DNA of 64,000 bases from Lepidostoma basale (GCA_022606425.2 JAHDVF020000050.1:186001-250000); one strand, 5' to 3'; positions 22,173-33,479 are shown, counted from the stretch's first letter. A program made the numbers and translations. Notes: generated from the sequence alone by a model not told the origin.

Positions 22173-22564
22173 GTTTGTTGTTGTTGTTGTATGTTGAGTA
22201 CATTTATTAACCACATATTAAATTCTCTTTCAACCATAATTTCGCCTTTGTAGTTTCGGCGATTCGCACTGGTCAGACTGCATTCGAGATTTGTAGGTTG
22301 CCAGAGAGAAAAAGAACTATCTTAATCACAAGTACCTACCCGGACAAGTTTAGTGAGGGGGAGGCGAGATAAATTGACATTACGTCTTCGTTAACTGGAT
22401 TATAGTTATCATTCACGTTGATTGTGTTTTCAATCACGTCCGCGTTACTTATTTGTTAGTGTCATACGAGCTTGTAAGTAGGCACTTTCAATTAATTAAT
22501 GTTTGTTGTAAGGGGGAACAGACGATATAATATTATAGTTCTTACTGTATTACTATTCTTACAT

Positions 22565-23018
22565 AGCTAACTAACTAACTAACCATCATCAACCGAAGTG
22601 GTAGGCAGAAAGAATGGACTGCCACACTTTTCTTTCCTGACATATTTCTCTCGCTTCCTCAACATTCATACATCGTGTCATGCACGCGCGTCGATTTCTC
22701 TGACTCCTCACATAGTCGACATTCAATATTTGATTTATTTGATCGTGCCACGATTTCCTCGGTCTTCCTCTACTTCTGGTTCCATTTACATCGTTAACAT
22801 ATAATCTATTTACCATTCTTTCTTCATTCACTCTTTCCATATGTCCAAAGCATCTTAATGATCCTTTCATTATTATGTTCATAACACCATCATTCGCACC
22901 GCATTCACTTCTTATATTTTCATTAGATACTTTCATACACAGAGTATCCACACATTCGTCTAAGAGATCTCCTTTCTACTGCATTTATTCTACTTTCATC
23001 CTTCTTTTGCCAGTTATA
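22565..23018 (-). mobile_element. A1 RTE-like LINE 3' copy
   Basis: A 120-residue open frame at 22951-22589 covers VSNENIRSECGANDGVMNII to RKVWQSILSAYHFG, with the (TTAG)n tail at 22565-22583. The coding end is almost intact compared with the 24425-25222 copy. Confidence 0.85.
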
Positions 23019-23269
23019 ATAATTCATATTATAGTTCTTACTGTGTAAAATAAAACGGTATAACACTATCAAGAATTACTCTTCTTACATAGCTCTATCG
23101 ATTATTAATTTACAAAGTGCTCTTGCAGATGTTCGCCCGCACTCGCAGATTCAAACCCTGCATGTTGCGTTTTGACTCTTTTTAGATTCGTTTGTTTCCC
23201 ATTGATAAATTATTGTTTGTATTTATTTTTATTCTTAGTGCTACTGAGTTGCTATGTACTGTTTTTTTT

Positions 23270-23800
23270 CCACTTAGTTTATTTTCCTCCACATGTTTCG
23301 AAGGATATGCATCTTCATCATCAGGAGAACGATATAAACTGGATAATTCATATCGTTCTCCCGATGACGATAGTGTAAAGTAGTGATTCCCAAAGTGGTC
23401 TATATAGACCCCAGGGAGTCTACGACAACTTGCAAGGGGTCTAAAACAATAAAAATAAAAATTGGGGGTCCATGAGATGTATATGGGGGGCCACGAGATG
23501 CTTTAGCTCATTTGGGAAAATTGGGCGAACGAAATCTTCGTCGACCTTTTTTTTTAGCTCATTCGGCAAATATCGGACATTCGATTTTCCCAAATGAGCA
23601 AAAAAAAGGTTGAAAACGAATTCCGGCTTTTTCGTTTCGGATTTTTTTTGGCATGAAAAAAATAACAATTTTAGGAAAGCGGGGGGTCTACACAAAATAA
23701 AAGAAATCGGCAAGGGGTCTACGGGACAAAAAAGTTTGGGAACCTCTAGTGTAAAGCCTTCGAAACACGTCGAGAAAAATAAACTTAAAAGTAAAAAAAA
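23270..23800. repeat. Foldback element with GAAACACGTC core, split by a hAT MITE
   Basis: Left arm TCCACATGTTTCGAAGG, CATCATCAGGAGAACGATAT; right arm ATATCGTTCTCCCGATGACG, then after the MITE CCTTCGAAACACGTCGAG. The GAAAC core is on both arms (23290-23299 minus, 23762-23771 plus). Relatives are at 28265-28395 and 34130-34250. Confidence 0.8.
23381..23748. mobile_element. hAT-type MITE, 368 bp, 8-bp TSD
   Basis: Ends TAGTGATTCCCAAA and TTTGGGAACCTCTA are inverted repeats of the hAT kind, followed inside by pyrimidine- and G-rich runs. GTGTAAAG is duplicated exactly at 23373-23380 and 23749-23756. Removing the insert restores the foldback element. ORFs on both strands are non-coding by-products. 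Confidence 0.88.
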
Positions 23801-24319
23801 AATATGCATCTTCATCGAATTTTCATAAAAAAATTCGAATGTATATCAATTTAGTTAAATGTCGAAAATGGTCCTTCATAATGGTAGTCACGCCCTGAAG
23901 TTGGAGACTGAAACGATCACTGAACCGTCGGTCGAAGAATATAACCAGATGCAGAGATATATCCCAAAAATTATATTGCTACCAACCGGTAATCTCTACG
24001 CACTTATTTAAACAATGTCTTCGCATTAAGTGTGCCTATTGTATCTAGCACATGTATCTACACCCGCATATATGCTAACCCAACACGAAAGATTACTTAG
24101 TTACTTTAAGAGATTGACAGGTGGATTTCGAAGGAGTACGAGAACGTAGATTATCCAGCTATATCGACTTCCTTGAAATTACTTTACTTGTTATATAATT
24201 GATGAAATTGCTCTCAGCAAAATTCAACTGGATTATTTGATTCAAGATCGAGGCGTTAACAATATGGAATTCCATTGTTAATTTGGAAGGAAAATTTTTA
24301 CCACCATTTACATAATTAA

Positions 24320-25265
24320 TAAGAATGCAAATGTCTGTTTTATAAATATTTTATTATTGTATATTTTATTGGAATGACATCTTTCGCGCCTGTCTAAGGT
24401 ATTATTAAATGTTATTTGATAATAATGAATTGGTGAATTGTATGTATGAGGTATGCATGCGAAATGATCTGATGATGAATGTTAATAAGTCCAAGGTAAT
24501 GATTTTTGAAAAGGAAGAAACCACGACAGTCTGCAACATTAGCGTGAATGGTGAAAACTTGGAGCAAGTAGTTGAGTTTGTGTATTTAGGTAGTATGTTT
24601 ACTAGAGATGGGAGAGTGGAGAGGGATATTGAAAGAAGGGTTGGGGCAGGCAACAAAGTGAATGGTGCACTTAAAGTTGTCATCGCAAACAAAAACCTAT
24701 CCAAAAAAGCTAGAATGGCAGTGCACAATGGTGTTCTTCTACCGACCCTTATGTATGGAAGCGAAGCATGGAACTGGCAAAGGAAGGATGAAAGTAGAAT
24801 AAATGCAGTAGAAATGAGATCTCTTAGACGAATGTGTGGATATTCTGTGTATGATAGAGTGTCGAATGAAAATATAAGAAGTGAATGCGGTGCGAATGAT
24901 GGTGTCATGAACAAAATAATGAAAGGATCATTAAGATGGTTTGGACATATGGAAAGAATGAATGAAGAAAGAATGGTAAAAAAATTATATGTTAATGATG
25001 TAAATGGAACCAGAAATAGAGGAAGACCGAGGAAAACGTGGCACGATCAAATAAATCAAATATTGAATGTCGGCCATGTGAGGAGTCAGAGAAATCGACG
25101 CGTGCATGACACGATGTATGAATGTTGAGGAAGCGAGAGAAATATGTCAGGAAAGAAAGGTGTGGCAGTCCATTCTTTCTGCCTACCCCTTCGGGGAGAC
25201 GGCGTGATGGTTAGTTAGTTAGTTATTTGATAATACCTTGGACAGACAAAACATTTTGTAAATTG
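24320..25265. repeat. Foldback half-element, split by an A1 LINE
   Basis: 24320-24424 is the left arm of the 45391-45620 family (TTTATTGGAATGACAT, CTTTCGCGCCTGTCTAAGG). The sequence resumes after the LINE at 25223 with ATTTGATAATACCTTGGACA, the matching opposite arm, then decays. Confidence 0.7.
24425..25222 (+). mobile_element. A1 RTE-like LINE, best-preserved 3' copy, 13-bp TSD
   Basis: 5'-truncated insertion flanked by TTATTTGATAATA (24412-24424 and 25223-25235). The open frame starting at 24409 runs 239 residues: NVNKSKVMIFEKE (end of the reverse-transcriptase domain), EFVYLGSMFTRDGRVERDIE, RMAVHNGVLLPTLMYGSEAW, SLRWFGHMERMNEERMVKKL and TRNRGRPRKTWHDQ; one small deletion near 25100 breaks the last 35 codons. 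The 3' end is CTTCGGGGAGACGGCGTGAT plus (TTAG)3. The catalytic YADD region lies upstream of the truncation. This is the reference copy for family A1 in the window. Confidence 0.92.
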
Positions 25266-25439
25266 TTATATTAAATAACTTTGTTTTATGTATCCCAATT
25301 GTATTTTATTATATTAACTATTTAAAACATATTGTTCCTAAAACTTATACTAGAACTTCTTTAAAACGGACGTATTAATATAGAGTTTAACATTTATGTT
25401 CAGGAAATAATAAATTATTGATTTATGTTACTATTTATG

Positions 25440-25640
25440 ATTTCATGGTAGAAGTTCATTGCAAAAACGAAAATATGTATTAAAAAAAATATTTAAAATG
25501 TATAATTAGTTAAAATCTACTAATGTGTGTATCTTCTACCGGTTTCGGCAGTTCGCTGCCATCTTCTGGTAGATAATGTAGTACCAGAAGATGGCAGCGA
25601 GCTGCCGAAACCGGTCGAAGACATAAATATTAGAAGATTT
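25440..25640. repeat. Foldback element with GAAACCGGTC core on both arms
   Basis: ATCTTCTACCGGTTTCGGCA (left) mirrors TGCCGAAACCGGTCGAAGA (right, core 25607-25616), around a perfect inner hairpin CCAGAAGATGGCAGC / GCTGCCATCTTCTGG. A flanking CATGGTAGAAGTTCATTG motif also precedes the relative at 37990-38170. The 25265-25440 stretch holds nothing recognisable. Confidence 0.85.
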
Positions 25641-25729
25641 TAACTAAATGTAAATTTTAAAACGATTCATTTTTACAAAAAAAATATTTCTTCTAAATCC
25701 ATACTTTGTGTTGTTAGGATGGTTTATTT

Positions 25730-25990
25730 CTCTTATTCTTTTTTATACACTTTGTATGTACAACAATTATATTTAAAAAAATAAAAACAGCCCTTCTTCA
25801 GTAATGATACATTTAAAAAATATTTTATAATTATATAATATTTTTAAAAATGAATCTTTACTGAAGAAGGACTGTTTGTCCGAAACATGTGTATACAATT
25901 TAATTTATTTAATAAAAGTGTTTGTATTATATATACAAAGTGTATAAAAAACAAAAAGAGAACCAAACAATTTATTTTCATAATTTCATA
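25730..25990. repeat. Foldback element with a GAAACATGTG core
   Basis: Outer arms TATACACTTTGTATGTA / TATATACAAAGTGTATA and inner arms CAGCCCTTCTTCAGTAA / TTACTGAAGAAGGACTG. At 25861-25890 the right arm reads CTGAAGAAGGAC, loop TGTTT, GTCC, then GAAACATGTG: the cleanest hammerhead-like arrangement in the window. Confidence 0.8.
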
Positions 25991-26269
25991 AATAAGTGTA
26001 TTAATTGTGATAATGTTTTGCAATGCCTTTATCGCCTAGTCAGTTAGTAATATTTTCTTTATGTGTCGATAATATCTGGATTGTTCTAGAAAATATTAAG
26101 TTACTTTTACATGTTCCTTCATAATTTTTTCTAAGAGAATAAAGTGTGATAACTTTGAATATAATCACGACGGAATGATTAATGGTCAGCATTTATCGTG
26201 CTTGATAATATATTGATTACATTCACTTCCCCGTCAATAATCTTATACTCTACAAGCAATAGCGCAAAC

Positions 26270-26660
26270 TTTCCTCTTATTTCCAGCTTCTTTCCAAAGT
26301 TTTCCCTCATTCACATTTGCTAAATCTGGGCCCTCTTTTATTTCACTAGGGGGACGACTGTTACAACAGACGCGATCCGCCGCGACGGCAATGCACAATC
26401 GACACACACCGCACACGCCTCACATTGTGCGCCATCCGTTCTCTCACGGATACAATAAACAACTTTGAATTGGATTTAAGTGCACTTTACCGCCGTAGTA
26501 AACAGCTAGAAAATATTCCGATAACATGGCGGGAAGTTTACGCGATTCTTCCAGAAACTTCGCCCGGCCCCCGCTGGTTTTGAGTCCGTTTCCACAAACA
26601 TCGTTTCGCTACCGCGTTAAAGTCAACTCAACATAAACCACTTGAGCGCGTATAGTAAAT
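26270..26660. other. GC- and CpG-rich block, candidate conserved non-coding element
   Basis: Unlike the flanking AT-rich DNA, this stretch has many CpG (GACGCGATCCGCCGCGACGG, CTTCGCCCGGCCCCCGC) and no recognised transposon or ORF. It could be an intronic enhancer or an alternative promoter of neurobeachin. Only cross-species alignment could show conservation. Confidence 0.4.
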
Positions 26661-27056
26661 GTGAATTGTTTTATCGGGTTTCAAATGTGTCGCAATGATT
26701 TTACATTAAACTCAATATACCGATGCGGTGAATCGTTTTTTTGTAACGGATGTCTGAATATCCGACGAATGTGTTTCGTATTTTTGTGTGATCGATATCT
26801 CTGCAATTTCTTTTTATTATTTTATTTATTATTTTTTGCTTTTGTGCTCCCCTTGAGCTGTTATAACTAGAATGTTAAATGTAATTCAATCATGCTTCGC
26901 ATTACATTTATTTCATATTTACCATTGCAGTGGCGAGTAACAAGCGATTTTCCTGTAAGATTTAAAAAGGGAAAAAAGTTCTAATACCGACATTTATATC
27001 TATTAATGTATAAATATATTATGACTATCCAAAAAAGCTAAAATGGCTGTCTACAT

Positions 27057-27155
27057 TGTATGAAAGCTTGCAAATGGATAGGGGGCGGTGGCGTGCTTTG
27101 GTACAGGCCTACATTCAGCAGTGGATGACAGACGGCTGATGATGATGATGATGTA
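27057..27155 (+). mobile_element. N-family RTE-like LINE end with (ATG)n tail
   Basis: Encodes DRGRWRALVQAYIQQWMTDG-like codons and ends GGCTGATGATGATGATGATG, a tail style frequent among lepidopteran RTE-like LINEs. Inserted inside the A1 copy. Confidence 0.65.
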
Positions 27156-27364
27156 ACCATGGAAATGGCAAAAGAAGGATAAAAGTAGAATAAATGCACT
27201 AGAAATGAGATCTCTTAGACGAATGTGTTGAAAATCTACGTAAGATAGAGTGTCGAATGAAAATATAAGAAGTGAATGCGGTGCGAATGATAGTGTTATG
27301 AACAAAATAATGAAAGGATCATTAAGATGATTTGGACACATGGAAAGAATGAACGAAGAAAGAA

Positions 27365-27483
27365 AAAACTAACTAACTAACCATCACGCCATTTCCCCGG
27401 AGGGGTAGGCAGAGAGGATGGATCGCCACAATGCTCTGTCTTGGCATACCTCTCGGGCTTCCTCTACATTCATACATCGTACC
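27365..27483 (-). mobile_element. A2 LINE, short inverted copy inside A1
   Basis: AACTAACTAACTAACC at 27366-27381 is the reversed (TTAG)n tail, followed by the complement of the GGGGAAATGGCGTGATGG end and CMNVEEAREVCQD codons. AGGAAAG/AAGAAAG flanks are a candidate imperfect duplication. Confidence 0.7.
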
Positions 27484-27762
27484 ATGAGGAAAGAATGGTA
27501 CAAAAAGTTTCCATTTACATAAATGGAACTAAAATAGAGGAAGACTTATGAAAACGTGGCACGATCATATTAATTTAATATTGAATGTCGCCCACGCGAG
27601 GAGTCAAGTAAATCGACGCGCGTGCGTGACACGATGTATGAATGTCGAGGAATCGAGAGAAATATGTCAGGAAAGAAAAGTGTGGACTTTCTGCCTACTT
27701 CTTCGGGGAGACAGCGTGATGGTTAGTTAGTTAGTTAGTTTAGTTATTTATAAGTCTGGCCT

Positions 27763-27845
27763 AGAATTCACGTTACAATAAAATGGCGATTGATTAGGTT
27801 CCTATAACATGTAATGAGAATCAATATAATGGCTTAAAAGAAAAA
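27763..27845 (+). mobile_element. 3' fragment of the tRNA-like SINE
   Basis: TAGAATTCACGTTACAATAAAATGGCGAT matches (with one change in the first 20 bases) the 3' part of the SINE at 36015-36185. Head absent. The following 27850-28260 stretch is AT-rich without features. Confidence 0.55.
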
Positions 27846-28264
27846 AAATATTTGCCGTAATTAGGTGCAAACGATCCGTCCAATTATTAAGTCGGTTTTT
27901 TAATTATAGATTCACATCTGTGGGGCAATGTTTGCTGTTATATTATTGTATATTATTATTTTATATTATAGATAATCGTTCTGATCTACTTAATAAAAAT
28001 GTTTATTATCGCTGTACTATTATGTAAATATTGGTCTTGCGTTCGTGCATTTGTAGAAACAAATATCAATTAGAGCAAGGAAATAGAGATTGCAAGAGTC
28101 TACATATAAAACTGTTTATATCGTCACTAGAGAACTTGTTTTATCTAATAAACCGATTGTCAATACGCATTTTTTAACCTTTTGTCCGCTACAACATAAT
28201 TTAGTCTTTACTGACACACTTAAGTTGCTTCCTCAACATTCATAGATCTGATGTTGAATTAAAA

Positions 28265-28395
28265 CACTATTTTTTCACTTTTGAGTTTATACGTGTTACA
28301 TCGTCATCACCAGGAGAACAATGTAAACTACGACCTTCGAAAGAAAAATATATTTAAAAGTGGGAAAAATTGTGTTTCTATTCATTAAAAAACGT
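28265..28395. repeat. Decayed foldback element
   Basis: Arms AACACTATTTTTTCACTTTT and the complement AAAAGTGGGAAAAATTGTGTT surround CGTCATCACCAGGAGAACAA and CCTTCGAAAG. Same family as 23270-23800; the core has lost its GTC part. Confidence 0.6.
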
Positions 28396-28483
28396 CATTA
28401 TTAAATTCTACACAGTTAACGCCTTAAGTTTATCAAAAAAATATATAAACATATGATTTTTATTATATAACTTAGAGTGTTAA

Positions 28484-28713
28484 CCCTTAACGGACGTATG
28501 TCATCTATCACGTGACAACAGAATTTTGTCGCTGCGGTCGTATGGCACATGTGAGGTGACACGGTAAATCATGTTGTCTGTGAAGTCTGCGCGTAATTGC
28601 TTTGTCAGTTGAATATTACCAATGGAACGATTAACATACACAGTGCTTTTTTAAAATGAAATATTGATAGAATTACATATACATAAGATACAAAAACTAG
28701 CGTCCGATAATGG
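28484..28713. mobile_element. piggyBac-like MITE with TTAA flanks
   Basis: 230 bp, termini CCCTTAACGGACG and CGTCCGATAATGG (inverted, 11 of 13 matching), flanked by TTAA at 28480-28483 and 28714-28717. TTAA targets and C-rich ends are typical of piggyBac. Non-coding. Confidence 0.65.
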
Positions 28714-28734
28714 TTAATAATCGTTAATAATGTA

Positions 28735-28880
28735 AACCTAGTGGCGGTACTCCCATAGAAGCCCAGAAGCCCGGCTTGCGTAAGAAATTTTGAATCAAAC
28801 CCTCAAATCTATGTAATCATGCCCCCACATAAACCAACAATCCACCAAATCACCTTCCAACAATGTTCTAATCAGACCTA
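28735..28880. mobile_element. Truncated copy of the 1730-1978 hAT-type MITE
   Basis: Begins GTGGCGGTACTCCCATAGAA and continues CCCAGAAGCCCGGCTTGCG as in the left half of that MITE, ending at about CAATGTTCTAATCAGAC, where a G-family LINE fragment starts. Confidence 0.7.
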
Positions 28881-29215
28881 AGAGAGCCACAAGAGATAAA
28901 CATAGGGGACCAGTCTAGTGCGCCCTGAGCGATGCAGGCTGGGTTCCGTCTCAGAGTGTGACCGATCCATTGCCATTTGCGTCTAGCAACTTGTTCTCTA
29001 ATCAGCTTTTCGCCTGCCATGGTCCAGATAACGGCATTTGACATTGTTTGGGACCAATAGATCTTGAATATTGAACGAAGGCACCTATTTATAAACACAT
29101 GGAGTTTTCCAATAACGTCCGCGGTAGATTTCCTAGTCCCACATCCGTTCAGCAGAACGCTTTTAACGCTACTGCTGAAAATTTGGAGATTCCTATATAT
29201 CTGATCGTAAAGAAT
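28881..29215 (-). mobile_element. G-family RTE-like LINE fragment
   Basis: Minus-strand frame (76 residues): LRSIFKIYWSQTMSNAVIW, then VARRKWQWIGHTLRRNPACI. The WxWIGHTLRR motif is the usual C-terminal landmark of RTE-like ORFs. A second copy lies at 37075-37380. Confidence 0.7.
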
Positions 29216-29219
29216 TCTT

Positions 29220-30240
29220 GCCCAAAGAGGTAGTTTCGTCGGAAGTTTTTAGAGTCTTCTTCGTTGTCAACTTGTTGATGTGTTGTTTTATTATACCTGT
29301 ATAGGATACCGGTTAACGGAACGAGAAAGGACGAAATCTTCCACTTCTAATATGAATGCAGTGAAATGGGGTCACAACGAACAATACGCCATATAAAATA
29401 CCTGGGAGTATTGCTACTGTGTAAAACATTTCACTATGATGCACGAATTGTACGAAAATATTTTTTATAATATATCATGCATATATATAATATATAGAAT
29501 ATATCCACGTAATGGTAGATTTTCGACTTGATGCTATTTTATACGCGGGTCACGTAATTCTGCCTATCCTACTCAGCTGCTTTCATTGCGAAATCGACCG
29601 AAATTATCCAATCCTGTGATATCATAGAGCTTTTGAATATTGTACATTTACCATAAATCACGACATTGAATATTGCAAGTGTGCTACGTGGGAGTGGGAA
29701 TAAACTAGTATTATACTTTTGTCGGGTAGTTTTTTTTTAAATGACAGTACCAAGTCAGTCCCTTATTAAAGTGTTATTACAAATAAACTTCTTTAAAAAT
29801 CCGTTTATACTATCTGATATGAGGCAGGTATTGTCGCATGTATAAAAAAATAACTAGGTATAATTTAATAGTTTCTCTGTTTTCCTTTATTGTACTGTGC
29901 CCCTAGATGCGCGCGCAATCTCTTATCAGTGTGTACACAGCGAAGTAAATGCATCGAAATGCAAATGTAAATGTGGCAATACCGAAAATTAACTTGATTT
30001 TATGTTCGGACAATCAAGACCATGCTGACAGTAGTGTCACCATAATGATATCTAACGCAGTTTCCTCAGGGTATAAAAGTAGGATTGACCGCCACACTAT
30101 TCTGTTTTAACGTTTTAATGTTTTTTAAACATGTTAATAATATATTAATTCCATATTGTTTCTAAAACATGCAATTTATCACATTTAGGATGTACAGAGC
30201 ACGAATATGTATGAAATTCAAATATTATCCTAGATTTTTC
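29220..30240. other. Intronic stretch, nothing recognised
   Basis: AT-rich, with ordinary short ORFs and no arm, tail or motif shared with the families listed here. Confidence 0.5.
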
Positions 30241-30259
30241 TGTTTGTAGCATATTTGCA

Positions 30260-30652
30260 ATTTCTCAATGAACAGACTGGAAGCATTTGAAAAGTGGCTC
30301 AATCTCCGAATGCTTAGAATTCCTTGGAGAGACATGGTTACCAATACCGAAGTCCTGAGGCGAGCTAGAGTTGACAGGGAGCTATTGTCAACTATCAAGG
30401 TTAGGAAGATTTAACATCTGGGTCATGTACTGCGTGGGAAAAAGTAACACCTTCTCCAACCGATATTGGAGGGAAAAATTGAGGGACACTGAGTGCCCAG
30501 TAGGAGAGAGATGTCCTGGCTGCGAAACGCGAAGGAGTTGACCGACATCCGAAGTGTGGAGGAGCTGTTCTGAGCAGCGCAGGACAAGGAGAGGTTCGCC
30601 GAGGTGGTCGCTTACGTTGGGGGGACCTGACAGGGCACTTGAAGAATAAGAA
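30260..30652 (+). mobile_element. E-family RTE-like LINE fragment
   Basis: Codons RLEAFEKWLNLRMLRIPWRD, TNTEVLRRARVDRELLSTIK, then HLGHVLRGKK and the GPDRALEE-type end with stops, and a (GAATAA)-like tail. Long opposite-strand ORFs over it are by-products. The reverse copy is at 63165-63615. Confidence 0.75.
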
Positions 30653-31194
30653 AAGCACTACACATTTGTTAACATGTTTTATTGTAAAAACCTAAAATTA
30701 TAAGTGTAAAATATTATCGTATTTATTATTGGCAAAGTTTTCAATTCCATAAGTTTAGTTGAAAACATATTTCTACTGGTGCCAAAAATTTTGTTGTTCC
30801 CGGCATAACAACCATAAATTTGATATGATTTGTAAATCTCTCTGGTAAAGTCTTGGGCCTTTTCGTTTCCAGTTCAGCTCTTAATGACGAATTCCCGCTT
30901 AGAAATACAGTTCTCTAGTTATCTTAATTTGTTAATGTCGCTAAAGTTGGTGATAATGAAAAAACTTAAATCTACGCCTGTTAAATAATGCAGAGAAAAG
31001 TTTTTATTTATTTTGAATGCTTAAGTGTAAGTGTAGTGTAATTTGTAGAATAGTTACGTTTAATTTAATATAATTGAAAGTTAATTATTTTAACACGACA
31101 TAATCGTTGAATTCTAAAAATGATATACTCGTATGAAAAAAGTTTGCATTAAAAAAAATCTCTGTTCACCTGAACGTCTTTTTATTTTGTGATA

Positions 31195-31380
31195 AAATAA
31201 AATATAAATCTTCTGTACGGGCGTATGTAGTTGAACTCCTCCAAAACAGCTGGACCGATTTTGATTAAATATTTGTGTGAGCGTGCGTGCGTGCGTGTGT
31301 GTTTGAGTGGGTCTTTGGATGATTTAGATTTACAATTGGACCCGATAGGTGACCGGTATCTGGGAGGCTAATGAATAAAA
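31195..31380 (+). repeat. Short interspersed repeat of unknown class
   Basis: AACTCCTCCAAAACAGCTGG then ACCGATTTTGAT, followed by a (GCGT)n/(GTGT)n run and a GGACCCGATAGGTGACCGG stretch. Its style recalls repeats widespread in moth genomes, but I cannot name the family. 30660-31190 shows nothing else. Confidence 0.4.
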
Positions 31381-31524
31381 TACCTATTAGAATAATTCAT
31401 AGCTTTGTTTGTTTACCATAGATGTAAAATTCTGTGGTATTTAAATTATTTATCTTGCTAGCTAACAGCATGCAAGCCAACGTTCGGTCAGGACAACATC
31501 TATTAAGTCCGCTTGTGTTAAATT

Positions 31525-31635
31525 GTTCTTTACTAGGCACGCAGAACCAACCTGCTTTTGGTGATGCCAGTAGGAAGAGAAAATCGGATGTTTAATTTAA
31601 TCGTCTCGGATTTAGACATTTTCTTGTTTGTTCGT
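31525..31635 (+). mobile_element. J-type LINE C-terminal scrap
   Basis: ACGCAGAACCAACCTGCTTT and GTGATGCCAGTAGGAAGAG encode the R-TNL and VMPVGR blocks; then FNLIVSDLDIF. No tail remains. Confidence 0.5.
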
Positions 31636-32039
31636 ACGGGCGTACGAGCGAGATGCACTTTTTATCGCACATAAATTATTTGTATTTAATTTGATTAAAA
31701 TAAAAGTTTTATTACTAATGATTTTAAGTAAAAGATGTATATAACTTTATGATTGCCTCACTTTACTGTTTTCTGTTATTGCACTTGTCTCAGAATTTTC
31801 CACATGTATAGTAATAAAAGTTCTATGTAGTTTTATCTCATTATCTCTCTTTATCTATTGCTTGAAGTGCTTCGCGATAGTCGATCCCACGCGATAATGT
31901 GAAATGATCTTGTCAAATACGAATTTGTAACGATTCATCGATAATTCATAATTTCAGTCTGGGATTGAACATGCGGATTAAATAAATAATTTACTAATTC
32001 CTTGTAACCTAATTATTATTTCATGAACAATGATGTAAA

Positions 32040-32150
32040 ACTTCATATTAAATAATTAATACTAACGAAAACGTCTGTTTTCTAGAAGTTTTATTATATT
32101 TTATGGGAATGACATGTTTCGCCATTTTAAGGCACATATTTGATAATAAT
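32040..32150. repeat. Half foldback element
   Basis: AATACTAACGAAAACGTCTG, TCTAGAAGTTTTATTATATT and GGGAATGACATGTTTCGCC (core on the minus strand at 32111-32120). The second arm is absent; a J LINE follows. Confidence 0.75.
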
Positions 32151-32159
32151 ATTATACGC

Positions 32160-32578
32160 ATACAACATAATACCAGGAACGCATTAGTGATGGTTCGACA
32201 TTAGGAAGACAAGATACTTTCCAAAGTCAACAGTATTTGTCCCCTGAACGTACTTTCACTAACATGAAAGACGTCGATCTCCGAGGAGACCGCGTTCAGC
32301 AGACTAATTGCTCTTCCCACCGGTGTCACCAGAGGCAGATTGGTTCTGGCGGCCGGTAGGTAAAACAATCTGCGCTGTTGCTGTCGGAGATATCTATCGG
32401 GGACAAGAATATCAACATCCTCCAGTACGGCTGAGTTCTTGAAGTATCCCCTAATTAATCTAACGAAATGGGTTATTAGATGTCTCTTCGAAGCTGTAGA
32501 AAATTGGTTCCGAGCATTCCCAAAAGAAATGTCGTGGGATAGAGCCACGGATAACTACCACACTCCCTCGTGTAGATA
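32160..32578 (-). mobile_element. J-family jockey/CR1-like LINE 3' copy
   Basis: Open frame of 115 residues (32548-32201): [60 protein letters not shown], terminating as in the other J copies. The 3' UTR is short and lacks the usual (TTTGAT)n. Confidence 0.8.
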
Positions 32579-32579
32579 T

Positions 32580-32642
32580 ACAATAGTGTGGCGGTCCATC
32601 CTTTCATTCTACCGAGAACCGGCGTGATGATTAGTTAGTTAG
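32580..32642 (+). mobile_element. A/S-family 3' end
   Basis: AGTGTGGCGGTCCATCCTTT then GAACCGGCGTGATGATTAGT with a (TTAG)n tail: the last ~60 bp shared by LINE A and SINE S. The J copy is probably inserted within a longer S or A element. Confidence 0.6.
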
Positions 32643-32699
32643 CAAAAAGGACTGTGAAAATACGATGTTTTTCAAAAGTTATTTTTATTTATTTAATTT

Positions 32700-33475
32700 A
32701 TTAAAAAAAAAAAACAATTGGGTTATATGGTTACATTTTTAGATCTTACTATTAATTATGTATTGTTTCAGATATTTTTTATATTGAGTTGTAGTGAGAT
32801 TCCTTGTGTCTTTAGATAGTTCATTGTAAAGTTTCAGTCCATTGTTCAATATCCTTGATTGTCCTGTCTTAGTTCGTGCAATCGGTAAGTGATATCTGTG
32901 ACAATTCCTGGTCCAGTGTCTGTGTGTGTCTGAATTTTTAGTTAATTTGTAGGTGCTGTCTGTTGGCTTTTCCATGGTCACTCTGTGTACAATTTTTAAG
33001 GTCTCATATTTGGTCAGGTCTGATATGTCCATTTGTTTTGTTTGTCTGTAAACTTGTATGGTTGGGGTAAGGTAGTCAATGTTATATGCTAATTTTATTA
33101 TTTTATTTTGTTGTCTTTGGAGTCTGGAGATGTCCTTTTGGTTTTCTGTCCTCCAGAAGGGAATCATATAAGTCAGTCGGCTTTTTACATACGCTTCGTA
33201 CATCATAACTTTTCCCTTCTTGGTATGTAATTCTGTATTTTGTAGAAGAGGGAGTATAGCGATGCTAACTTGTCTGTTAAGTTGTCTATGTGTTTTGTCC
33301 ATTTTAGTTGTCTGTCCATTGTTAGTCCCAGGTACTTTACATAGTCGAGTTCGGTTATTGCGTCATTTTTTATTTTTATGCACAAGTTATGGTTTTTCTT
33401 GCTTTTTTCAAAGTGTATAATGTTACACTTTTTTACATTTAAGATCAGGTAGTTGTTGGTTGTCCAGTTGCGTCG
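32700..33475 (-). mobile_element. L-family jockey/CR1-like LINE, reverse-transcriptase C-terminal part
   Basis: Frame one (33420-33203) has FEKSKKNHNLCIKIKND, VKYLGLTMDRQLKWTKHIDN; frame two (33200-32739, 187-residue ORF) has MMYEAYVKSRLTYMIPFWRT, RLQRQQNKIIKLAYNI and the C-terminal NLTTTQYKKYLKQYII. A K-YLG-x-D-xxLxWxxHI pattern and a later W-plus-basic helix are standard for this clade. One frameshift joins the frames near 33205. The tail is a pure A run (32702-32713 on this strand). Confidence 0.85.
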
Positions 33476-33479
33476 GTAA

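Larger units (their letters stand above)
27025..27740 (+). mobile_element. A1 LINE copy broken by N and A2 insertions
   Basis: Plus-strand A1 pieces: 27025-27054, 27157-27364 (KCI-type codons to GHMERMNEER) and 27484-27740 (IEED-like, then VNRRACVTRCMNVEESREIC and the GACAGCGTGATGG end with (TTAG)4). Two other insertions separate them. Confidence 0.75.

Noticed and set aside
23441..23815. 124-residue minus-strand ORF with phenylalanine and leucine runs
   Set aside because: It spans the hAT MITE and the foldback arm outside it, crossing a target-site duplication, so it cannot be an ancestral gene.
24409..25128. 239-residue ORF as a host gene
   Set aside because: It starts within the target-site duplication and continues into the LINE A1 sequence with EFVYLGSMFTRDG and GRPRKTWHDQ motifs shared by more than ten other copies.
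30401..30658. 85-residue minus-strand ORF, proline- and arginine-rich
   Set aside because: It is the opposite strand of the E-family LINE fragment, which has recognisable codons on the plus strand.
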